Assembly: GCA_021791455.1 (NCBI GenBank)
Contig: JAJYWM010000307.1
Coordinates: 1-31,849 of the forward strand
DNA length: 31,849 nt
Source of the DNA: a bacterium
Lineage (GTDB): Bacteria > Chloroflexota > Dormibacteria > UBA8260 > Bog-877
Direction of reading: 5' to 3'
Made by a program: the position numbers and the translations under genes. A model generated the notes under the pieces. The model made no database searches. It saw nothing but the letters and a program-made list of their open reading frames with translations, and was not told where the DNA came from. Below are positions 30,953 to 31,849 of this stretch, piece after piece (within the stretch, counting starts at the first letter, position 1; the number at the start of each line of letters is the position of its first letter).

Positions 30953-31849
30953 CCCCGCCGGGAAGGGGCGGGTGCCCCAGACGCTGGCGCAGATGCTCGA
31001 GACATCCTCACTGGGTTCGGCCATGGGCAGGTGGCTGGGGATGGGCCCGGGGCGACACGGGATGACGGGCGTCATTCACTCGGGGGCTCCCCTGCTGGCC
31101 AGCTTCGCCAAGAGCCTGGTGGACCACCCGGTCTGCCTTTTGGTGGCGGAACCAGAGGCTGCCTGGCAGGAGGTCGCGACCTGGGCCGGAGAGGATGAGA
31201 CGGTGAGCCTGTTCCCTGCCGGGGACACCCTGCCGTTCGATCGGGTGTCCCCTTCCGCGGCGGTGGTCAGGCACAGGCTGCAGACCCTGCGGGCTGTCAG
31301 AGGGGGCCACCCCGGTATCATCGTGACCTCCCTGGAAGCGGTGCTGCGTCCCACGCTCTCCCCCGAGTGGATGGGCAGCCGGATGTCGGATCTGGCACCA
31401 GGCCGCTCTGTATCGCCCGCGCAGATGACCCGCCTGCTGCTGGAGTCCGGCTACCGCCGTGAGTCCATCGTCACCCAGCCAGGCGATTTCGCCCGCCGGG
31501 GAGGAATCATCGACTGCTTTCCCCTGGACAACCGGGCCTGGCGCGCTGAGTGGGACGGCGAGGTGGTGGCCGGGCTCTGGCGACTGGATCCCGAGACCCA
31601 GGGATCCAGAGCCAAGCTGAACCGGGTGGCGCTCATGCCGGCTCGGGAGTTCCCGCTGGACCCAGACAGTCTGGCGAGAGGAGCTGAGGTCATCCGAGGT
31701 TGGGATCTTGGCAGTCTGCGCCAAGACGTCCGGGAGCGGTGGGAAGCGGATTTGGAGGTCATCTCCGCCGGGGGACTTCCCGACCCCGTGGACGCACTCG
31801 GCCCGCTGCTGGCGGAGCCGGCACACTCGCTGTTGGAGCACCTGCCCCC
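30945..31849 (+). CDS. mfd: Transcription-repair coupling factor Mfd (5' part, runs off the window)
   Basis: This open frame runs to the edge, giving about 301 N-terminal residues of a protein normally near 1,150. It covers the UvrB-like N-terminal module: LLVAEPEAAWQEV, the FPAGDTLPFDRVSP motif, RLQTLRAVRGG, TSLEAVLRP, YRRESIVTQPGDFARRGGIIDCFP and LDPETQGS, all matching Mfd. Mfd removes RNA polymerase stalled at DNA damage and recruits UvrA; this part contacts UvrA. The ATG 30945 overlaps the end of pth and has GGAGG five bases upstream. The RNA polymerase-interacting and helicase domains lie beyond the window. Confidence 0.93.
   Translation, partial: MPDPAGKGRVPQTLAQMLETSSLGSAMGRWLGMGPGRHGMTGVIHSGAPLLASFAKSLVDHPVCLLVAEPEAAWQEVATWAGEDETVSLFPAGDTLPFDRVSPSAAVVRHRLQTLRAVRGGHPGIIVTSLEAVLRPTLSPEWMGSRMSDLAPGRSVSPAQMTRLLLESGYRRESIVTQPGDFARRGGIIDCFPLDNRAWRAEWDGEVVAGLWRLDPETQGSRAKLNRVALMPAREFPLDPDSLARGAEVIRGWDLGSLRQDVRERWEADLEVISAGGLPDPVDALGPLLAEPAHSLLEHLP

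Overview
The window is a gene-dense, high-GC bacterial chromosome segment. Frequent GTG and TTG starts, an F420-linked oxidoreductase, several apparently leaderless promoters and HrcA/CIRCE heat-shock control point to a Terrabacteria-type lineage (Actinobacteriota, Chloroflexota or the Dormibacterota-like phyla). The exact phylum cannot be fixed from sequence reading alone. The right-hand half keeps much of the order familiar from Firmicutes (lepA-hemW-hrcA-grpE-dnaJ-rsmE-rpsU-ybeY, then pth-mfd), but dnaK is missing from its usual place between grpE and dnaJ.

Layout. Bases 1-776 hold no gene I can support. At 777-1862 (minus) is a dienelactone hydrolase/DinB fusion. From 2118 to 8024 (plus) run a GT-B glycosyltransferase-like gene, a rhodanese, the pentose-phosphate genes tkt, pgl and rpe, and a coiled-coil protein. 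An unknown small minus-strand gene (8035-8442) sits behind a clear promoter and a roughly 150-base structured leader. From 8813 to 13640 is a complete pyruvate dehydrogenase-type operon (E1alpha, E1beta, E2, E3), followed on the minus strand by an F420:NADP oxidoreductase. From 14384 to 18061 are an unknown protein and two paralogous metal-chelatase AAA+ proteins (a D-type with a vWA domain and an I-type). From 18242 to 19344 are a DUF2795-like protein and a GNAT acetyltransferase.

The right half carries translation and protein quality-control genes: lepA and hemW; a divergent VIT/CCC1 metal transporter; hrcA-grpE-dnaJ behind a perfect CIRCE operator; hsp20; a minus-strand rsmE and GalT-like pair with overlapping stop and start codons; an alpha/beta hydrolase; and rpsU-ybeY-pth-mfd, with mfd running off the end.

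Most notable: (i) rpsU (S21) appears to start at CTG behind a strong Shine-Dalgarno and directly after an in-frame stop, so ordinary ORF callers miss it; (ii) at least six genes have a TANNNT-like -10 hexamer only 6-7 bases before the start codon, the signature of leaderless mRNA; (iii) three non-coding stretches (the leader at 8443-8592, the hairpin at 18153-18214 and the hsp20 5' UTR) look like undescribed RNA regulatory elements. I see no CRISPR array, tRNA, rRNA, insertion sequence or defence island.
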